A DNA stretch of 64,000 nt from Abyssibius alkaniclasticus (lineage in GTDB: Bacteria; Pseudomonadota; Alphaproteobacteria; Rhodobacterales; Rhodobacteraceae), in NCBI RefSeq assembly GCF_020447305.1, contig NZ_CP095732.1:744001-808000 (forward strand). Direction: 5' to 3'. Under the pieces are notes generated by a model. It was not told where the DNA came from and did no database searches. It was given only the letters and a program-made list of their open reading frames with translations. Every line of letters starts with the position of its first letter. Position 1 is the first letter of the stretch. Below, in pieces: positions 47,279-57,950 of this stretch. The position numbers and the translations under genes are program-made.

Positions 47279-47935
47279 ATGTCTGCTCAGATGATAGAAC
47301 TGGTCATATTGGCCGCTGTTTTGTTGTTTTTGGTGTTACGCATCAAAAACGTATTGGGCACCCGTGACGGGTTTGAACCCGATGACGAGGCGCGCCCGGC
47401 GGCAGCGGACCCGCGGCGCCGGTTTGAGGTAATCGACGGTACGCCCGACCATGATATCACCGATTTTGCCGCGGCCGATAGCGAAACCGGCAAGGCGCTG
47501 ACCGCCATGAAGCGGGTCGAGCCGGGCTTTTCGGTGGACGAGTTCATTCGCGGGGCACGCGCCGCGCATGAAATGGTGCTGATGGCCTATGAATCCGGCG
47601 ATTTGAGCAGCGTCACCGGCTTTCTGGCCCCCGATGTGCTGGCGGCCTTTGAAGCCGGTATTGATGCGCGCGCCGATCAGGGCCTGACGGTCGAGGCAAA
47701 TTTCATTGGCATTCGCGAAGCCAGGCTGTCGAGCGCCAGCTACAACCAATCCTCCGGCCATGCCGAGCTAAGCCTGCATTTCATTGCCGAGATGACCTCG
47801 ATCGTGCGCGATCAGGATGGCAATGTGGTCGAGGGCGACGATACCACCGTGCGGCGCGAGGTCTCGGACTGGACATTTGCGCGCATCATGGGCAGCGATG
47901 ACCCGAACTGGCAACTGGTCGCAACCGGGGAATGA
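47279..47935 (+). CDS. Tim44/TimA domain protein
   Basis: The ATG at 47279 gives 218 residues (MSAQMIELVILAAVLLFLVL). One N-terminal transmembrane helix (residues 5-22) is followed by a Tim44-like domain, about residues 85-215, with FSVDEFIRGARAAHEMVLMA. This is related to the mitochondrial import-motor subunit Tim44; the bacterial TimA protein of Caulobacter is a studied homologue. A peripheral inner-membrane role is likely, but the partner is unknown. mltA overlaps its stop by 4 bp, and it diverges from fxsA across 99 bp, so the two probably share a control region. Confidence 0.9.
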   Translation: MSAQMIELVILAAVLLFLVLRIKNVLGTRDGFEPDDEARPAAADPRRRFEVIDGTPDHDITDFAAADSETGKALTAMKRVEPGFSVDEFIRGARAAHEMVLMAYESGDLSSVTGFLAPDVLAAFEAGIDARADQGLTVEANFIGIREARLSSASYNQSSGHAELSLHFIAEMTSIVRDQDGNVVEGDDTTVRREVSDWTFARIMGSDDPNWQLVATGE

Positions 47936-48993
47936 CGGCAGGGCGCTGGTTCCGGCGCCTTGCGCTTCTGGCCGGCCTTGGGCTGGCGGTGCCGCATGGC
48001 GGTGCCGCACAATCGTTGCAATTGCTGACATTTGACCAGCTCGAAAACTGGCAAAACGACGATCATCTTGCAGCATTGCGCATGTTTCGCGCCGGTTGCG
48101 GGCGCATTCGCGGCAACCGTTACAGCCAGGCAGAAGACTGGAGCCTGCCCTGCGCTGCGGCCTCGGGTGTGCTGGATGCGCCCTATCCGGCGCGGCTGTT
48201 CTTTGAAAGCTGGTTCCAGCCGGCGCTGATTTCCGATGGCAGCCCGCCGCAGTTTACCGCCTATTTCGAGCCGGAACTGCCCGGCTCGCGCCAGCGCACC
48301 GAACGCTTCCGTTATCCGCTTTACCGCCCGCCGCCCGAAGTTGCTGGCGGGCGGCGCTGGGCCAGCCGCGCCGAGATTGAAACCCAGGGCCTGTTGCGCG
48401 GGCGCGGGCTGGAGCTTGTCTGGCTCGATGATCCGGTCGATGCGTTCTATGTGCATGTGCAGGGTTCGGCGCGCATCCGCCTGCCCGACGGGTCGCTCAT
48501 CCGTATCGCTTTTGCCGGGCGCAATGGCTATCCGTTCCAATCGGCGGCGCGCGAACTTATCCGCATTGGCGTGCTGAGCCCGAACAATGCCACGCCAGAC
48601 GGGCTCAAACAGTGGGTGCGGGCCAATCCGGGCCGGGGCGAGGCGGCGTTGCTGCACAATCCGTCCTACATTTTCTTTCGCGAAATCCAGCTCGATCCGT
48701 CGCTTGGCCCGATCGGGGCGTTTCAGGTGCCGCTGACGGCCATGCGCTCTATCGCGGTTGATCCGCGCTATATTCCGCTTGGCGCGCCAGTCTGGCTGGA
48801 AATGAATGCCGGTGGTGAAAGCCTGCGCAGCCTGATGCTGGCGCAAGATACCGGAAGCGATGTGCGTGGCGCGCAACGGGCCGACATATACTTTGGCGAA
48901 GGCGCCGAGATCGGCTTGCGCGCCGGGGTCATCCGCTATGGCGGGCGGGCCATTACCCTGTTGCCGCGGGCGGCCGCGGCGCGGTTGCAATGA
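47932..48993 (+). CDS. mltA: Membrane-bound lytic murein transglycosylase A
   Basis: MltA cleaves the glycan strands of peptidoglycan. It has 353 residues with a signal peptide (FRRLALLAGLGLAVPHGGAAQ). I see no lipobox cysteine, so unlike E. coli MltA this may be a soluble periplasmic protein. The MltA domain starts at FTAYFEPELPGS. The C-terminal 3D domain carries its three conserved aspartates in LMLAQDTGSDVRGAQRADIYFG (D306, D311 and D318, the last the likely catalytic acid). It is translationally coupled to the Tim44-like gene before and to smr after (4-bp overlaps). Confidence 0.93.
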   Translation: MTAGRWFRRLALLAGLGLAVPHGGAAQSLQLLTFDQLENWQNDDHLAALRMFRAGCGRIRGNRYSQAEDWSLPCAAASGVLDAPYPARLFFESWFQPALISDGSPPQFTAYFEPELPGSRQRTERFRYPLYRPPPEVAGGRRWASRAEIETQGLLRGRGLELVWLDDPVDAFYVHVQGSARIRLPDGSLIRIAFAGRNGYPFQSAARELIRIGVLSPNNATPDGLKQWVRANPGRGEAALLHNPSYIFFREIQLDPSLGPIGAFQVPLTAMRSIAVDPRYIPLGAPVWLEMNAGGESLRSLMLAQDTGSDVRGAQRADIYFGEGAEIGLRAGVIRYGGRAITLLPRAAAARLQ

Positions 48994-49592
48994 GCCGGCG
49001 GCGCAAGCGCGTCTTGACGGCGGAAGAGCGCGCGTTGTGGGATGAGGTGCGCAAATCGCTGCGCAAGCCCGCAGCCTCGCCCGCCGCAATGGTGCCGGAC
49101 CTGGCCACGCCCATCCCCCCCGTGGTGCATCCGCGCCCGGTGGATGTGCAAAAACTTGCCCGATTTCGCACAGGTGCAAGCCGTGCGGCGACCACGCATA
49201 TCGATACGGCACCCGACCCCGCCCAGGCGCCCGGCGTCAGCCAGCTTGACCGTCGCACAATGGCGAAACTGCGCACGGGGCGCGAACGCCCGCAGGCGCG
49301 GCTGGATCTGCATGGCATGTTTCTGGACGAGGCGCATGACGCGCTGAACGGGTTTATCCGCCGCAGCCATGCCGAGGGCAAGAAGATGGTTCTGGTGATC
49401 ACAGGCAAAGGCCGGCAGGTTGATCATGCGTTTCACCACACGCCACACCGCCGCGGGGTGTTGCGCCATGCTTTGCCGCAATGGCTGGCGGCACCCGCCC
49501 TGGCACCCATGATCTTGCGTATCGTGCCGGCACAGCCGCGCGATGGCGGCGCGGGGGCCTGGTATATCTGGCTGCGCCGTTCGGCCAAATGA
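48990..49592 (+). CDS. Smr domain protein
   Basis: This 200-residue protein has a basic N-terminus (MSRRRKRVLTAEERALWDEV) and a C-terminal Smr (small MutS-related) domain with the signature LDLHGMFLDEAHDALNGFI and LVITGKGRQVD. Smr domains have nicking or RNA-cleaving activity; the motif LDLHG is intact. Some homologues act on ribosome collisions. It ends the timA-mltA-smr operon and overlaps mltA by 4 bp. A strong hairpin follows. Confidence 0.92.
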   Translation: MSRRRKRVLTAEERALWDEVRKSLRKPAASPAAMVPDLATPIPPVVHPRPVDVQKLARFRTGASRAATTHIDTAPDPAQAPGVSQLDRRTMAKLRTGRERPQARLDLHGMFLDEAHDALNGFIRRSHAEGKKMVLVITGKGRQVDHAFHHTPHRRGVLRHALPQWLAAPALAPMILRIVPAQPRDGGAGAWYIWLRRSAK

Positions 49593-49595
49593 AAA

Positions 49596-49613
49596 CCCCC
49601 GCAAAAGCGGGGG
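49596..49613. terminator. Bidirectional terminator between smr and DUF2125
   Basis: CCCCCGC (49596-49602) and GCGGGGG (49607-49613) pair perfectly around an AAAA loop. CTTTCGTTT follows on the plus strand and AAAA precedes it, giving a T-run on the minus strand, so it can stop both converging transcripts. Confidence 0.8.
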
Positions 49614-49634
49614 CTTTCGTTTATCAGAACCGGC

Positions 49635-51125
49635 CTAGAAGGGCAGCGCGTTGCCGTTGGCGGTAATGCCATTGGGCGAGAACTCGATATCCGAGACGTA
49701 ATGATCGGCCCCTTCGGCGCGGGCAAAACCCATGATCATACCCATCGCCATACCGGCCTGCTGCTGGGGCACAAGGCCAATCTGCACAAGTGCGTTCACC
49801 AGCGTCTGCACGCCTTTGGCGGTGATTGTCACCATCCCGGTCGGAAAGGGGAAGCCCATCGAATTGTCGACCGTCGCATCCCCCGTGGCGGAAACTTCGG
49901 CACCACCGGCTGCCAGCAGGATCTGGCGAATGGTGATGTCTTGCACTTCGGCCACATCCATCGGGTTGCCGCTGTCAAACGATGAGTCCGGGTCGTCCCA
50001 GTTGATCCGGCTGATCACATTCGCCAGAACATCGATATTCAGGTTCAGCGGCGTGCGCGGAATGCTCTGGCCGGGGTCGATCATTGCCAAAAGCGATTCC
50101 GGCATGGTCAGGTTCTCCAGCGACAGTTTCAAGCTGGCTTCCTCGACATCGCCCGAATTGATCAGCGGCAGGCGCAGGCCCATATCGGCAGAGGTCAGCG
50201 CGATCATGAAGGGCGGCACGGGCGTGCCTTCGATCACCAGCTCGTTGAACTGGTAGTTTGCAACACCATTGCGCGAATTGAAGGCGAAGATTCCGTCTGT
50301 CATCGTCGCGGACAGTTCGGTTTCAACCGATTGCGCTGTCATATCAACCGTAACGTCGGGGCCGGAAATGGCCATCTCGATGGACTGGCTGCCCGCGGTG
50401 AAGTTGAAAGACGCGTTGCGCTCACCCTTCATATAGTCGGGCATCTGACGCTCATCGACCGCGTCAAAGGCAAGATCATAGGCGAAATCGACCATATTGC
50501 CCGATTCCGCCACGCGCTGACCGTCATAGGTGTTGACATCGAAAGCAAAAACGAACGCATCCCAGCCGCCTTCCGATGCCACGGTCATGCTGGCGGGCGT
50601 GAAGCTCGACATGGTGGTCAGCCCGGTAATGGCGAAGCTCAGCTCGTTGAAGATCGGGTTCTCACCCGAGCCGGTCAGTTGCAGGCTTGGAATGTTCAGC
50701 ACATAGTTCCATGTCGCGGCGGCATCGCCACCAGCGCCGGGGATGATATTGTCGAGCGTGGCGGTCACACCATCGCTCAGCACTTCGATCGTGTAAGGCG
50801 GTATGTCGTTTTCATTTATGGTCACATTGACGCGCGGCGAAACCGAGATCGTCACCTGTCCGGGCACCGATGCGCTGGGTTCAATGCGCAGCCAGTCAAT
50901 TTCGATGACAGTGCCGTTTTCGGCATCTTCTTCGATGCGCAGGCCGGAATATTCGACCGAATAATCGTCGCCGACCTTCTTGTTGTCATAGGCAATGCGG
51001 GTATCATTCTGGCCAGCCATTGCCTCGACGCCTTCCAGCAGTGCCGGAAGCTGGGCTTGCGACAGCGCGGGTGCCGCCCAGATCAGACCAAGCGCGGTTG
51101 ATGACGCCAATATCACTTTTTTCAT
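49635..51125 (-). CDS. DUF2125 exported protein
   Basis: This 496-residue protein has a signal peptide (MKKVILASSTALGLIWAAPALSQA). The mature part is acidic and beta-rich with long repeats of alternating hydrophobic residues (for example VNVTINENDIPPYTIEVLSD). I assign DUF2125 from the overall pattern and its typical length in Rhodobacteraceae, with moderate certainty. No catalytic residues are known. Location should be periplasmic. It is alone downstream of hslU, separated by 77 bp with a hairpin at 51164-51184, and ends at the bidirectional terminator. Confidence 0.72.
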   Translation of the reverse strand: MKKVILASSTALGLIWAAPALSQAQLPALLEGVEAMAGQNDTRIAYDNKKVGDDYSVEYSGLRIEEDAENGTVIEIDWLRIEPSASVPGQVTISVSPRVNVTINENDIPPYTIEVLSDGVTATLDNIIPGAGGDAAATWNYVLNIPSLQLTGSGENPIFNELSFAITGLTTMSSFTPASMTVASEGGWDAFVFAFDVNTYDGQRVAESGNMVDFAYDLAFDAVDERQMPDYMKGERNASFNFTAGSQSIEMAISGPDVTVDMTAQSVETELSATMTDGIFAFNSRNGVANYQFNELVIEGTPVPPFMIALTSADMGLRLPLINSGDVEEASLKLSLENLTMPESLLAMIDPGQSIPRTPLNLNIDVLANVISRINWDDPDSSFDSGNPMDVAEVQDITIRQILLAAGGAEVSATGDATVDNSMGFPFPTGMVTITAKGVQTLVNALVQIGLVPQQQAGMAMGMIMGFARAEGADHYVSDIEFSPNGITANGNALPF

Positions 51126-51163
51126 GAGACTTCCCTTCGTTTAGTCTTTTTGTTTCAATTATC

Positions 51164-51184
51164 TTCGCGCGTCATGCGCGCGAA
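51164..51184. terminator. Hairpin after hslU
   Basis: TTCGCGCG (51164-51171) and CGCGCGAA (51177-51184) form an 8-bp stem with loop TCATG, 19 bp after the hslU stop. It lacks a strong T-run on the minus strand and may be a partial terminator before DUF2125. Confidence 0.5.
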
Positions 51185-51202
51185 AAGTCTATTGGCGCAA
51201 CC

Positions 51203-52513
51203 CTAAAGCACATAGCGGCTGATATCGGTGTTGCGGGCCAACTCTCCCAAATGTTTATCCACAAATTCTGCATCGACAGTGACCGATTCGCCACTGCGAT
51301 CAGGGGCAGAATAGCTCAATTCCTCGAATACACGCTCTAAAACCGTGTAAAGGCGGCGTGCGCCAATGTTTTCAACGGCAGAATTTACCTCGGCGGCGAT
51401 TTTTGCGAGCGCGCCAATTCCATCTTCCGTAAAGGTCACATCCACGTTTTCGGTGGCCATCAGGGCGGTATATTGGCGGGTCAGTGCATTGTCGGTTTCC
51501 GTCAGGATGCGCACGAAATCCGCTTCTGACAATGCGCGCAGTTCAACCCGAATGGGCAGGCGGCCCTGCAATTCTGGCAGCAAATCGGATGGTTTGGCCA
51601 CATGAAAGGCGCCCGAGGCGATGAACAGGATATGGTCGCTGCGCACGGGGCCGTATTTGGTCGATACACTCGTGCCCTCGATCAGCGGCAGCAGGTCGCG
51701 CTGCACGCCTTCGCGGCTGACATCGCCACCGCGCGCATCGGCACGCGCGCAGACCTTGTCGATCTCGTCCAGAAACACGATGCCGTTTTCCTCAACAGCA
51801 GCAATCGCCTCGCGCGTCACCGCCTCCTCGTCGAGCAGCTTGTCAGCCTCGACGGCGAGCAGAATCTCGTGGCTGTCCTTCACCTTCATCTTCTGGGTTT
51901 TTGTGCGCCCGCCCATTGCTTTGGACAGCATATCGCCAAGGTTCATCATGCCCATGCTGGCACCGGGCTGGCCGGGAATGTCGAACATTGCCGGGCCCTG
52001 GCTGGCGGATTCGGGCAGTTCAACCTCGATCTCGGTGTCATCGAGCAAGCCGTCGCGCAGCTTCTTGCGGAACATCTCGCGGGTCTGTTCGCGCGCGCCG
52101 TCGCCGGCCAGTGCCTCGATCACACGGTTTTCGGCGGCCTCATGCGCCTTGGCGCGCACATTTTCGCGCATATGCTCGCGCACCATGACAATGGCTGAAT
52201 CCATCAAATCGCGGATGATCTGTTCCACATCGCGGCCGACATAGCCGACCTCGGTAAATTTTGTTGCCTCGACCTTGATGAAGGGCGCGCGCGCCAGTTT
52301 CGCCAGGCGGCGGCTGATCTCGGTTTTACCCACGCCGGTTGGCCCGATCATCAGAATATTCTTCGGGTAAACCTCGTCGCGCAGATCATCGGCAAGCTGC
52401 TGGCGGCGCCAGCGGTTGCGCAGGGCCACGGCTACCGCGCGCTTGGCATCGGCCTGGCCAATGACAAAACGGTCAAGCTCCGAAACGATTTCGCGGGGGG
52501 TCAGGTCGGTCAT
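51203..52513 (-). CDS. hslU: ATP-dependent protease ATPase subunit HslU
   Basis: HslU (ClpY) is the AAA+ unfoldase that feeds HslV. It has 436 residues. Walker A is [17 protein letters not shown], the pore loop region GYVGRD follows, Walker B is VFLDEIDKV, and the I-domain between them is of normal length. The C-terminal tail NTDISRYVL inserts into HslV in studied structures. The gene overlaps an upstream membrane-protein gene by 4 bp, which in turn overlaps hslV, so the two subunits are separated by one unrelated frame but remain in one operon. Confidence 0.97.
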   Translation of the reverse strand: MTDLTPREIVSELDRFVIGQADAKRAVAVALRNRWRRQQLADDLRDEVYPKNILMIGPTGVGKTEISRRLAKLARAPFIKVEATKFTEVGYVGRDVEQIIRDLMDSAIVMVREHMRENVRAKAHEAAENRVIEALAGDGAREQTREMFRKKLRDGLLDDTEIEVELPESASQGPAMFDIPGQPGASMGMMNLGDMLSKAMGGRTKTQKMKVKDSHEILLAVEADKLLDEEAVTREAIAAVEENGIVFLDEIDKVCARADARGGDVSREGVQRDLLPLIEGTSVSTKYGPVRSDHILFIASGAFHVAKPSDLLPELQGRLPIRVELRALSEADFVRILTETDNALTRQYTALMATENVDVTFTEDGIGALAKIAAEVNSAVENIGARRLYTVLERVFEELSYSAPDRSGESVTVDAEFVDKHLGELARNTDISRYVL

Positions 52514-53592
52514 TCGGTATCCATTATCGTATCATAAGGGGGAAGGCGGTGTTTCAGCGGAAAGCCCGGCAGGGCGCGCATGATGCCCGCGCGGATTGCC
52601 CCCCACCATGTGCCCAGCACGGTGATGAACACGCCAAGAACAAGCAGGGTCAGCACATAGGACCAGCCTTTATTGGACGTGTCGCCAAAGGCGGCAACCA
52701 GCAAGGCGGCCATGTAAAGAATGCCGGCGGTGAGAAAGGAGCGCCGGTCGACAATCAGCGCCATCAGCGAGATGAGCGTGAGCGCCAGCGCGGTAAGCAG
52801 ATAGCCGGTTGTGCCGCCCATATTGTAAAGGCTCAGCGCAATGGTGTTCACCAAAGCCGGTGCCGCAATCAGATGCAGCCAGAAGCCGGCAGCGGATTTG
52901 CGGCCAATGCGGTAAGGGTCTTGCGTGTCAAACCACATGCCCACGACGAAAGCGACCAGCCCGAAGGCCAGCGTGGCATAGGAAAACACCGACGAGCCGT
53001 TCAAATCAAACGGGTTTTCATACCAGGCGCGGCTATAGGCAAAGGCCGAAGGTTCGATCAACGCGGCCAGCGAAAAGGTAACCGCAATGCCGTAAATCCC
53101 CACCAGAAACATGGTGAAGGGCAAATGAAACACGCGATACCAGACCAGCATGGCCCCAAAGCCGATAAGCGACACGATCAAAAAGTCAGTTTCGTCAAAC
53201 CTGATTGGGTCAAAGAGCAGATAGCCAAAGAACAAGCCGATGCTGACGGCAAAAACCGTGGCCAGCCACATGCTTGGCAGGTTCATCCGGCGGTTGAGCG
53301 TGAAGTAGAACGCCAGTGCAAAGGCAAGGCCCGCGCCGCTGAAGGCGACAAAGCCGAATTGTCGGCTGACCATCAGCAGGCCCAAAATGCCGGTGAACAG
53401 AATTGACAGGCCAACGGTGACAAAAATTTCCGCAAAACCCGAGAAAAACTCGAAAGGTTCATCCTCGCGCTTCATGAAGTCGCGATAGCCGATGCGCTTT
53501 TCAATCATCACGCGCATCGCCGTGGCCTGCTTTTCGGTAATGATATCTGCGGCCACAGCGGCGCGCAGATCGTTCAGATCCATTTCAGCCAT
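52510..53592 (-). CDS. DUF2157-like integral membrane protein
   Basis: This 360-residue protein has about ten hydrophobic segments from residue 50 on. The N-terminus (residues 1-45, [20 protein letters not shown]) is a short soluble helix pair that resembles the DUF2157 N-terminus. The ATG at 53592 lies 8 bp inside the hslV end; an ATG at 53583 is also possible. No function is known. It is placed between hslV and hslU, overlapping both, so it is probably expressed with the protease; a link to it is speculative. Confidence 0.68.
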   Translation of the reverse strand: MAEMDLNDLRAAVAADIITEKQATAMRVMIEKRIGYRDFMKREDEPFEFFSGFAEIFVTVGLSILFTGILGLLMVSRQFGFVAFSGAGLAFALAFYFTLNRRMNLPSMWLATVFAVSIGLFFGYLLFDPIRFDETDFLIVSLIGFGAMLVWYRVFHLPFTMFLVGIYGIAVTFSLAALIEPSAFAYSRAWYENPFDLNGSSVFSYATLAFGLVAFVVGMWFDTQDPYRIGRKSAAGFWLHLIAAPALVNTIALSLYNMGGTTGYLLTALALTLISLMALIVDRRSFLTAGILYMAALLVAAFGDTSNKGWSYVLTLLVLGVFITVLGTWWGAIRAGIMRALPGFPLKHRLPPYDTIMDTE

Positions 53593-54157
53593 CAATGGTT
53601 TCCACTGTAATATTGCCGTTGGTATAGACACAAATTTCTGCGGCAATCGCCATTGCCTTGCGGGCAATCGCCTCGGCGTCCAGATCGCTGTCCATCAGGG
53701 CGCGGGCCGCCGCCAGCGCGTAATTCCCGCCCGAGCCAACGGCGGCAATGCCGTGTTCGGGCTCCAGCACATCGCCGGCACCTGTCAGCACGAACAGATC
53801 GCGGCCATCGGTGACAATCAGCATGGCTTCGAGGTTGCGCAGATATTTATCCATCCGCCAATCCTTGGCGAGTTCAACGGCGGCGCGCGCCAACTGCCCG
53901 CTGGCGGCTTCCAGCTTCTTTTCGAGCCGCTCAAGCAGGGTGAAGGCATCGGCGGTAGAGCCCGCAAAACCGCAGACCACATCGCGCGCGCCGGGGGCAG
54001 CACTTGGCGTTAGCCTGCGCACCTTGCGGGCCGAGCCCTTGATCACGGTCTGTCCAAGGCTCACCTGCCCGTCACCCGCCAGAACAACCTTGCCGCCCTT
54101 CTTCACCCCGATGATCGTGGTGCCGTGCCAGCCCGGAAACGCGTCTTTACCCTGCAT
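53585..54157 (-). CDS. hslV: ATP-dependent protease subunit HslV
   Basis: HslV (ClpQ) is the threonine protease core, a proteasome-like dodecamer. The ATG at 54157 follows AAGGGG and gives 190 residues. The catalytic Thr is T13 in [13 protein letters not shown], so the mature protein would start there after loss of a 12-residue propeptide, as is usual in alphaproteobacteria (E. coli HslV loses only Met). [12 protein letters not shown] and [12 protein letters not shown] are the conserved beta strands. The neighbouring gene inserted before hslU overlaps its end. Confidence 0.97.
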   Translation of the reverse strand: MQGKDAFPGWHGTTIIGVKKGGKVVLAGDGQVSLGQTVIKGSARKVRRLTPSAAPGARDVVCGFAGSTADAFTLLERLEKKLEAASGQLARAAVELAKDWRMDKYLRNLEAMLIVTDGRDLFVLTGAGDVLEPEHGIAAVGSGGNYALAAARALMDSDLDAEAIARKAMAIAAEICVYTNGNITVETIDG

Positions 54158-54228
54158 GAATAACCCCTTGTTTGGACTGTCACCTAGGGTGTGTGGCCGC
54201 AAATTGCAAATGCTGCTTTGCGTTTCGC

Positions 54229-55332
54229 CTATTCCAGCGTGGCCGGGCGGAAGCCGCGGGCGGACAAAGCGCGCACCAACGGCGCCCAATGGCCGCAGAC
54301 CTTGCTGGAAATCGCGGTATCCGGATGGCGCACAAACGGGCCGATACGGGGGATGGCCTTGCGGATATCCTTGCCAGAATAGCCCGCCCCGTTGCGCAGA
54401 TAGATATGCCAGTCGACCTTGCTTACCGCCGCCTCGTGCCGGTCGAAAAACCCCAGATAGGGGGCGATCAGCAGCGTGCCGGGGCGGGCCTGTTCAACAA
54501 TCCGCGCCTCCATCTCGGCCAGCAGGTCGATATCCGACATGGGTTTGTAGAAATAGATGATGTCATATTCATCGTAATCCTCGAATTCCAGCGCATTGGC
54601 CAGGATCGAGCGGCAGTTGAGCGTATATTCGGTGTTCAGCAAGCGGTTGGCGCGCTCGTGAAAGCCGGGGTCGAACTCGATTCCATGCACAAGCGGAAAA
54701 AACCGCGCGGCCATCAGCAAGGTTGTGCCGCGCCCGCTGCCAACATCAAGATAACGCAGCGGTTTTTCATGCGCGGCGGCGGCCTTGGCACGCATCGCCC
54801 CATGCATCATCGCCATATAGAGATGCGGCAGCATGGGAATATCGCGATAGGCGCCAAAGGCGGCGGCGGCATCATCCTGGTCGACCGCGTTCAAAATCTG
54901 GTCGACCAGCACAAAGGCGCGGGCAAGCGCATCGACCTGCGTATCGGCCATGTCTTGCAGCCATGACGGGTAGATCTCGGCCTCGTCACCGGCAAGCGCG
55001 CGGGCCATACAGGCGCGCAGCGCATTCCAGGCGCGCAAACTGCGGCGCGAAATATGCTGAACGCGGTTGACCAGCGGGCCGGAATGCACGGCGCTGGGCG
55101 AGGCGATGAAATTGCCGCTACGGCGCAGCTCAAATTCCAGCCCACGGGTTGCGCGCCGAAACGGCGATTCCAGCGCGTCGATATCGCCAAGCAATGCGGC
55201 CCCCTCGGCGGCAGGCGGCGGGTTGAGCGGGGTGGCGATCAGGGCAACGGCGCGGTCGATCAGCGCGGCCAGTTTTTCAATTTCACCGTCCAAAAGGGCC
55301 AGTTTGGCGGCGATTTTACGATCATTATCCAT
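54229..55332 (-). CDS. Class I SAM-dependent methyltransferase-like protein
   Basis: The ATG at 55332 gives 367 residues; a TTG at 55353 is an alternative. Residues 1-175 are helical, unrecognised and Ala/Arg-rich ([20 protein letters not shown]). Residues ~190-330 hold a Rossmann methyltransferase core: motif [20 protein letters not shown], then [16 protein letters not shown], with the acidic residue closing strand 2, and [11 protein letters not shown] at motif IV. The substrate is unknown. It lies between infB and hslV on the minus strand, with a terminator separating it from infB and 71 bp to hslV. Confidence 0.75.
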   Translation of the reverse strand: MDNDRKIAAKLALLDGEIEKLAALIDRAVALIATPLNPPPAAEGAALLGDIDALESPFRRATRGLEFELRRSGNFIASPSAVHSGPLVNRVQHISRRSLRAWNALRACMARALAGDEAEIYPSWLQDMADTQVDALARAFVLVDQILNAVDQDDAAAAFGAYRDIPMLPHLYMAMMHGAMRAKAAAAHEKPLRYLDVGSGRGTTLLMAARFFPLVHGIEFDPGFHERANRLLNTEYTLNCRSILANALEFEDYDEYDIIYFYKPMSDIDLLAEMEARIVEQARPGTLLIAPYLGFFDRHEAAVSKVDWHIYLRNGAGYSGKDIRKAIPRIGPFVRHPDTAISSKVCGHWAPLVRALSARGFRPATLE

Positions 55333-55386
55333 AGTCAAATCTTTGGCTGTCAAAGGCCAAGCCTAGCAGATTCGCCAGGAATTCAA

Positions 55387-55425
55387 TAAAAAAAGGGCGC
55401 CCGGTTCCCCGCGCGCCCGATTTTT
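55387..55425. terminator. Terminator of the rimP-nusA-infB operon
   Basis: GGGCGC (55395-55400) and GCGCCC (55413-55418) pair with a loop of 12 nt. A run of seven A (55388-55394) precedes on the plus strand, which is a T-run for minus-strand transcripts, and TTTTTT (55420-55425) follows on the plus side. It lies 14-51 bp after the infB stop and looks bidirectional. Confidence 0.85.
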
Positions 55426-55438
55426 TGCAAACGCGGCC

Positions 55439-57931
55439 CTAGGCAAGGCTGCGTTCAATTTCCTGCGTGGTGAAAATCTCGATAACGTCGCCCACGCGAA
55501 TATCTTCGTAATTTTCAAAGGCCATGCCGCATTCCTGACCCGATGGCACCTCTTTGACCTCGTCCTTAAAGCGTTTGAGGGTTTTGAGCTTGCCTTCGTG
55601 AATGACCACATTGTCGCGCAACAGGCGCACACCGGCATGGCGGCGGGCATAGCCGTCGGTGACAATACAGCCGGCAATCTTGCCAGCACCGGTGATCTTG
55701 AACACCTCTTTGATTTCGGCATTGCCGACAAAGGTTTCCTTGATTTCCGGTGTCAACATGCCCGACGCGGCCAGTTTGATATCGTCTACCAGGTCATAGA
55801 TGATCGAGTAATAGCGGATCTCGACCCCCTTCTGGTTGGCGCTTTCGCGCGCCTGGCTGTTGGCGCGCACGTTGAAGCCGATGATCGGCGCATTCGAGGC
55901 CGAGGCCAGCGTCACATCGGATTCCGTAACCGCACCAACGCCCGACAGAAGAACACGCACGCGCACTTCCTCGTTGCCGATCTTTTCCAGCGCCTGGGTA
56001 ATGGCTTCGGCAGACCCCTGCACATCGGCCTTCACCAGAACCGGCAATTCGATAACGTTTTCATTGGCCTTGGCCTGGGCCAGCAACTGGTCAAGCGTGG
56101 TGGCGGCACCGGCTGCGGCGCGTTTGTCCTTGGAAACGCCAGCGCGATATTCGGCAATTTCGCGGGCGCGCGCCTCGTCGGGCACCACGTTCAGCGTATC
56201 ACCGGCTTCGGGCGTGCCGTTCAGGCCCAGCACCTCGACAGGCACCGAGGGGCCCGCTTCGTCAACGCGGTCGCCCTGGTCATCGATCAGGGCGCGCACA
56301 CGGCCCCATTGCTCGCCGACCACGAAAATATCGCCTTTGCGCAAGGTGCCATATTGCACCAGAACGGTGGCAACCGGGCCACGACCGACATCGAGCTTGG
56401 CTTCGATCACCGCACCGGCTGCCGGGCGCGCGGGGTTGGCCGTCAGCTCCAGCAGTTCGGATTGCAGCGCAATGGCTTCAAGCAGGTTATCAATGCCCTT
56501 GCCGGTTTTGGCGGACAGCTCGACATCCTGCACATCGCCCGACATTTTCTCGACAACAATTTCATGCTGCAACAGGGCTGTGCGCACACGGTTGGGGTCG
56601 GCATCGGGTTTGTCGCATTTGTTGATGGCAACAATCAGCGGCACCTTGGCGGCCTTGGCGTGCTGGATCGCCTCAATCGTTTGCGGCATCACGCTGTCAT
56701 CAGCGGCAACGACCAGCACAACGATATCGGTCACCTGCGCGCCGCGCGACCGCATCGAGGTAAAGGCCGCATGGCCCGGCGTATCAAGGAAGGTCAGCAC
56801 AGCGCCGCTTTCGGTTTCCACCTGATAGGCGCCGATATGCTGGGTAATGCCACCGGCTTCACCCGTGGCAACCGTGGTTTTGCGAATCGCATCCAGAAGC
56901 GAGGTTTTGCCGTGGTCGACATGGCCCATAATGGTCACAACCGGCGGGCGCGGCACCTGCGCGGCTTCGTCATCATCGGGTGTTGCGACGATGATATCCT
57001 CGACCTGGCTGTCGGAGACGCGCACAACGCGGTGGCCGAATTCTTCAACGATCAGCGTGGCGGTTTCATGGTCGATCGACTGGTTCTGCGTGGCCATGAT
57101 GCCATTGGTCATCAGCGCCTTGACCACCGCGGCCGCGCGTTCGGCCATGCGGTTGGCAAGTTCCTGCACGGTAATCGCGTCGGGCACCTGCACATCGCGG
57201 CTGACCTTTTCACGCTCGCCGCTGCCGGTCATCTTGCGCTTGTCACGCTCCTGTCGGCGCTTCATCGCGGCCATAGAGCGCTGGCGGTTGCCCTGATCGC
57301 CCAGAGCCTGCGTAATGGTCAGCTTGCCCGAACGGCGGCGGTTGTCTTCGGTTTTTGCGCGGGTGTTGCGCTTGTCTTCATCGCGGTCGGTGCGTTTGGC
57401 GGCCGGGGCCGAATCGGTCGGGGCCTTGTCGCGCGAGCGCACGGGCTTGTCACCCAGGGGCGCATCGGCAACCGGATCAGGTTCCGCCGCAACCTTTTTG
57501 GTCTTGGCAATTTTCGCGGCCTTGGCGGCTTCGGCCTCGGCCTTGCGTTCCGCTTCCAGCCGTTCGGCTTCCGCCTCTTCGGCGGCGCGGGCTTCTGCAT
57601 CCTTTTCAGCGCGCAGCCGTTCACGTTCGCGTTCGCGGGCCTGGGCTTCTTCCTGTTCCTTGGCGGCGCGGTCGGCCTCGTTGGCCAAGGCGGCTTCCAG
57701 CGCCTTCTTGCGGCGGTCAAACTCGGCATCCGACAGGTTTTGCGCCACAGCGCCCTGGGCATTGGCAACCTTGGCCGCGGTCGAGCCGGGTTTGGGAATG
57801 GCAACCTTGCGCCGTTTCGTTTCAACAACGACACTTTTGGTGCGGCCGTGGCTGAAGCTTTGCTTCACCGTGCCGGCACCACCCTTGATGCTCAGGGTCT
57901 TTTTACCGTCGCCGTTATTCTGATCGCTCAT
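55439..57931 (-). CDS. infB: Translation initiation factor IF-2
   Basis: IF-2 is the GTPase that brings initiator fMet-tRNA to the 30S subunit. The ATG at 57931 gives 830 residues, typical of alphaproteobacteria. The N-terminus has [20 protein letters not shown] followed by a long charged Lys/Glu/Ala-rich region (residues ~50-220), then the G domain with G1 [18 protein letters not shown] at about residue 332 and [16 protein letters not shown]. Domains III and IV at the C-terminus carry the fMet-tRNA site. It is the last gene of rimP-nusA-ylxR-infB. Confidence 0.97.
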   Translation of the reverse strand: MSDQNNGDGKKTLSIKGGAGTVKQSFSHGRTKSVVVETKRRKVAIPKPGSTAAKVANAQGAVAQNLSDAEFDRRKKALEAALANEADRAAKEQEEAQARERERERLRAEKDAEARAAEEAEAERLEAERKAEAEAAKAAKIAKTKKVAAEPDPVADAPLGDKPVRSRDKAPTDSAPAAKRTDRDEDKRNTRAKTEDNRRRSGKLTITQALGDQGNRQRSMAAMKRRQERDKRKMTGSGEREKVSRDVQVPDAITVQELANRMAERAAAVVKALMTNGIMATQNQSIDHETATLIVEEFGHRVVRVSDSQVEDIIVATPDDDEAAQVPRPPVVTIMGHVDHGKTSLLDAIRKTTVATGEAGGITQHIGAYQVETESGAVLTFLDTPGHAAFTSMRSRGAQVTDIVVLVVAADDSVMPQTIEAIQHAKAAKVPLIVAINKCDKPDADPNRVRTALLQHEIVVEKMSGDVQDVELSAKTGKGIDNLLEAIALQSELLELTANPARPAAGAVIEAKLDVGRGPVATVLVQYGTLRKGDIFVVGEQWGRVRALIDDQGDRVDEAGPSVPVEVLGLNGTPEAGDTLNVVPDEARAREIAEYRAGVSKDKRAAAGAATTLDQLLAQAKANENVIELPVLVKADVQGSAEAITQALEKIGNEEVRVRVLLSGVGAVTESDVTLASASNAPIIGFNVRANSQARESANQKGVEIRYYSIIYDLVDDIKLAASGMLTPEIKETFVGNAEIKEVFKITGAGKIAGCIVTDGYARRHAGVRLLRDNVVIHEGKLKTLKRFKDEVKEVPSGQECGMAFENYEDIRVGDVIEIFTTQEIERSLA

Positions 57932-57950
57932 TCTTCGCCTTAACCTTTCC

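Noticed and set aside
55598-57943. 781-codon open frame on the plus strand opposite infB
   Set aside because: It is exactly antisense to infB, has no ribosome site and encodes low-complexity His/Gly-rich sequence, an artefact of GC-rich codon bias.
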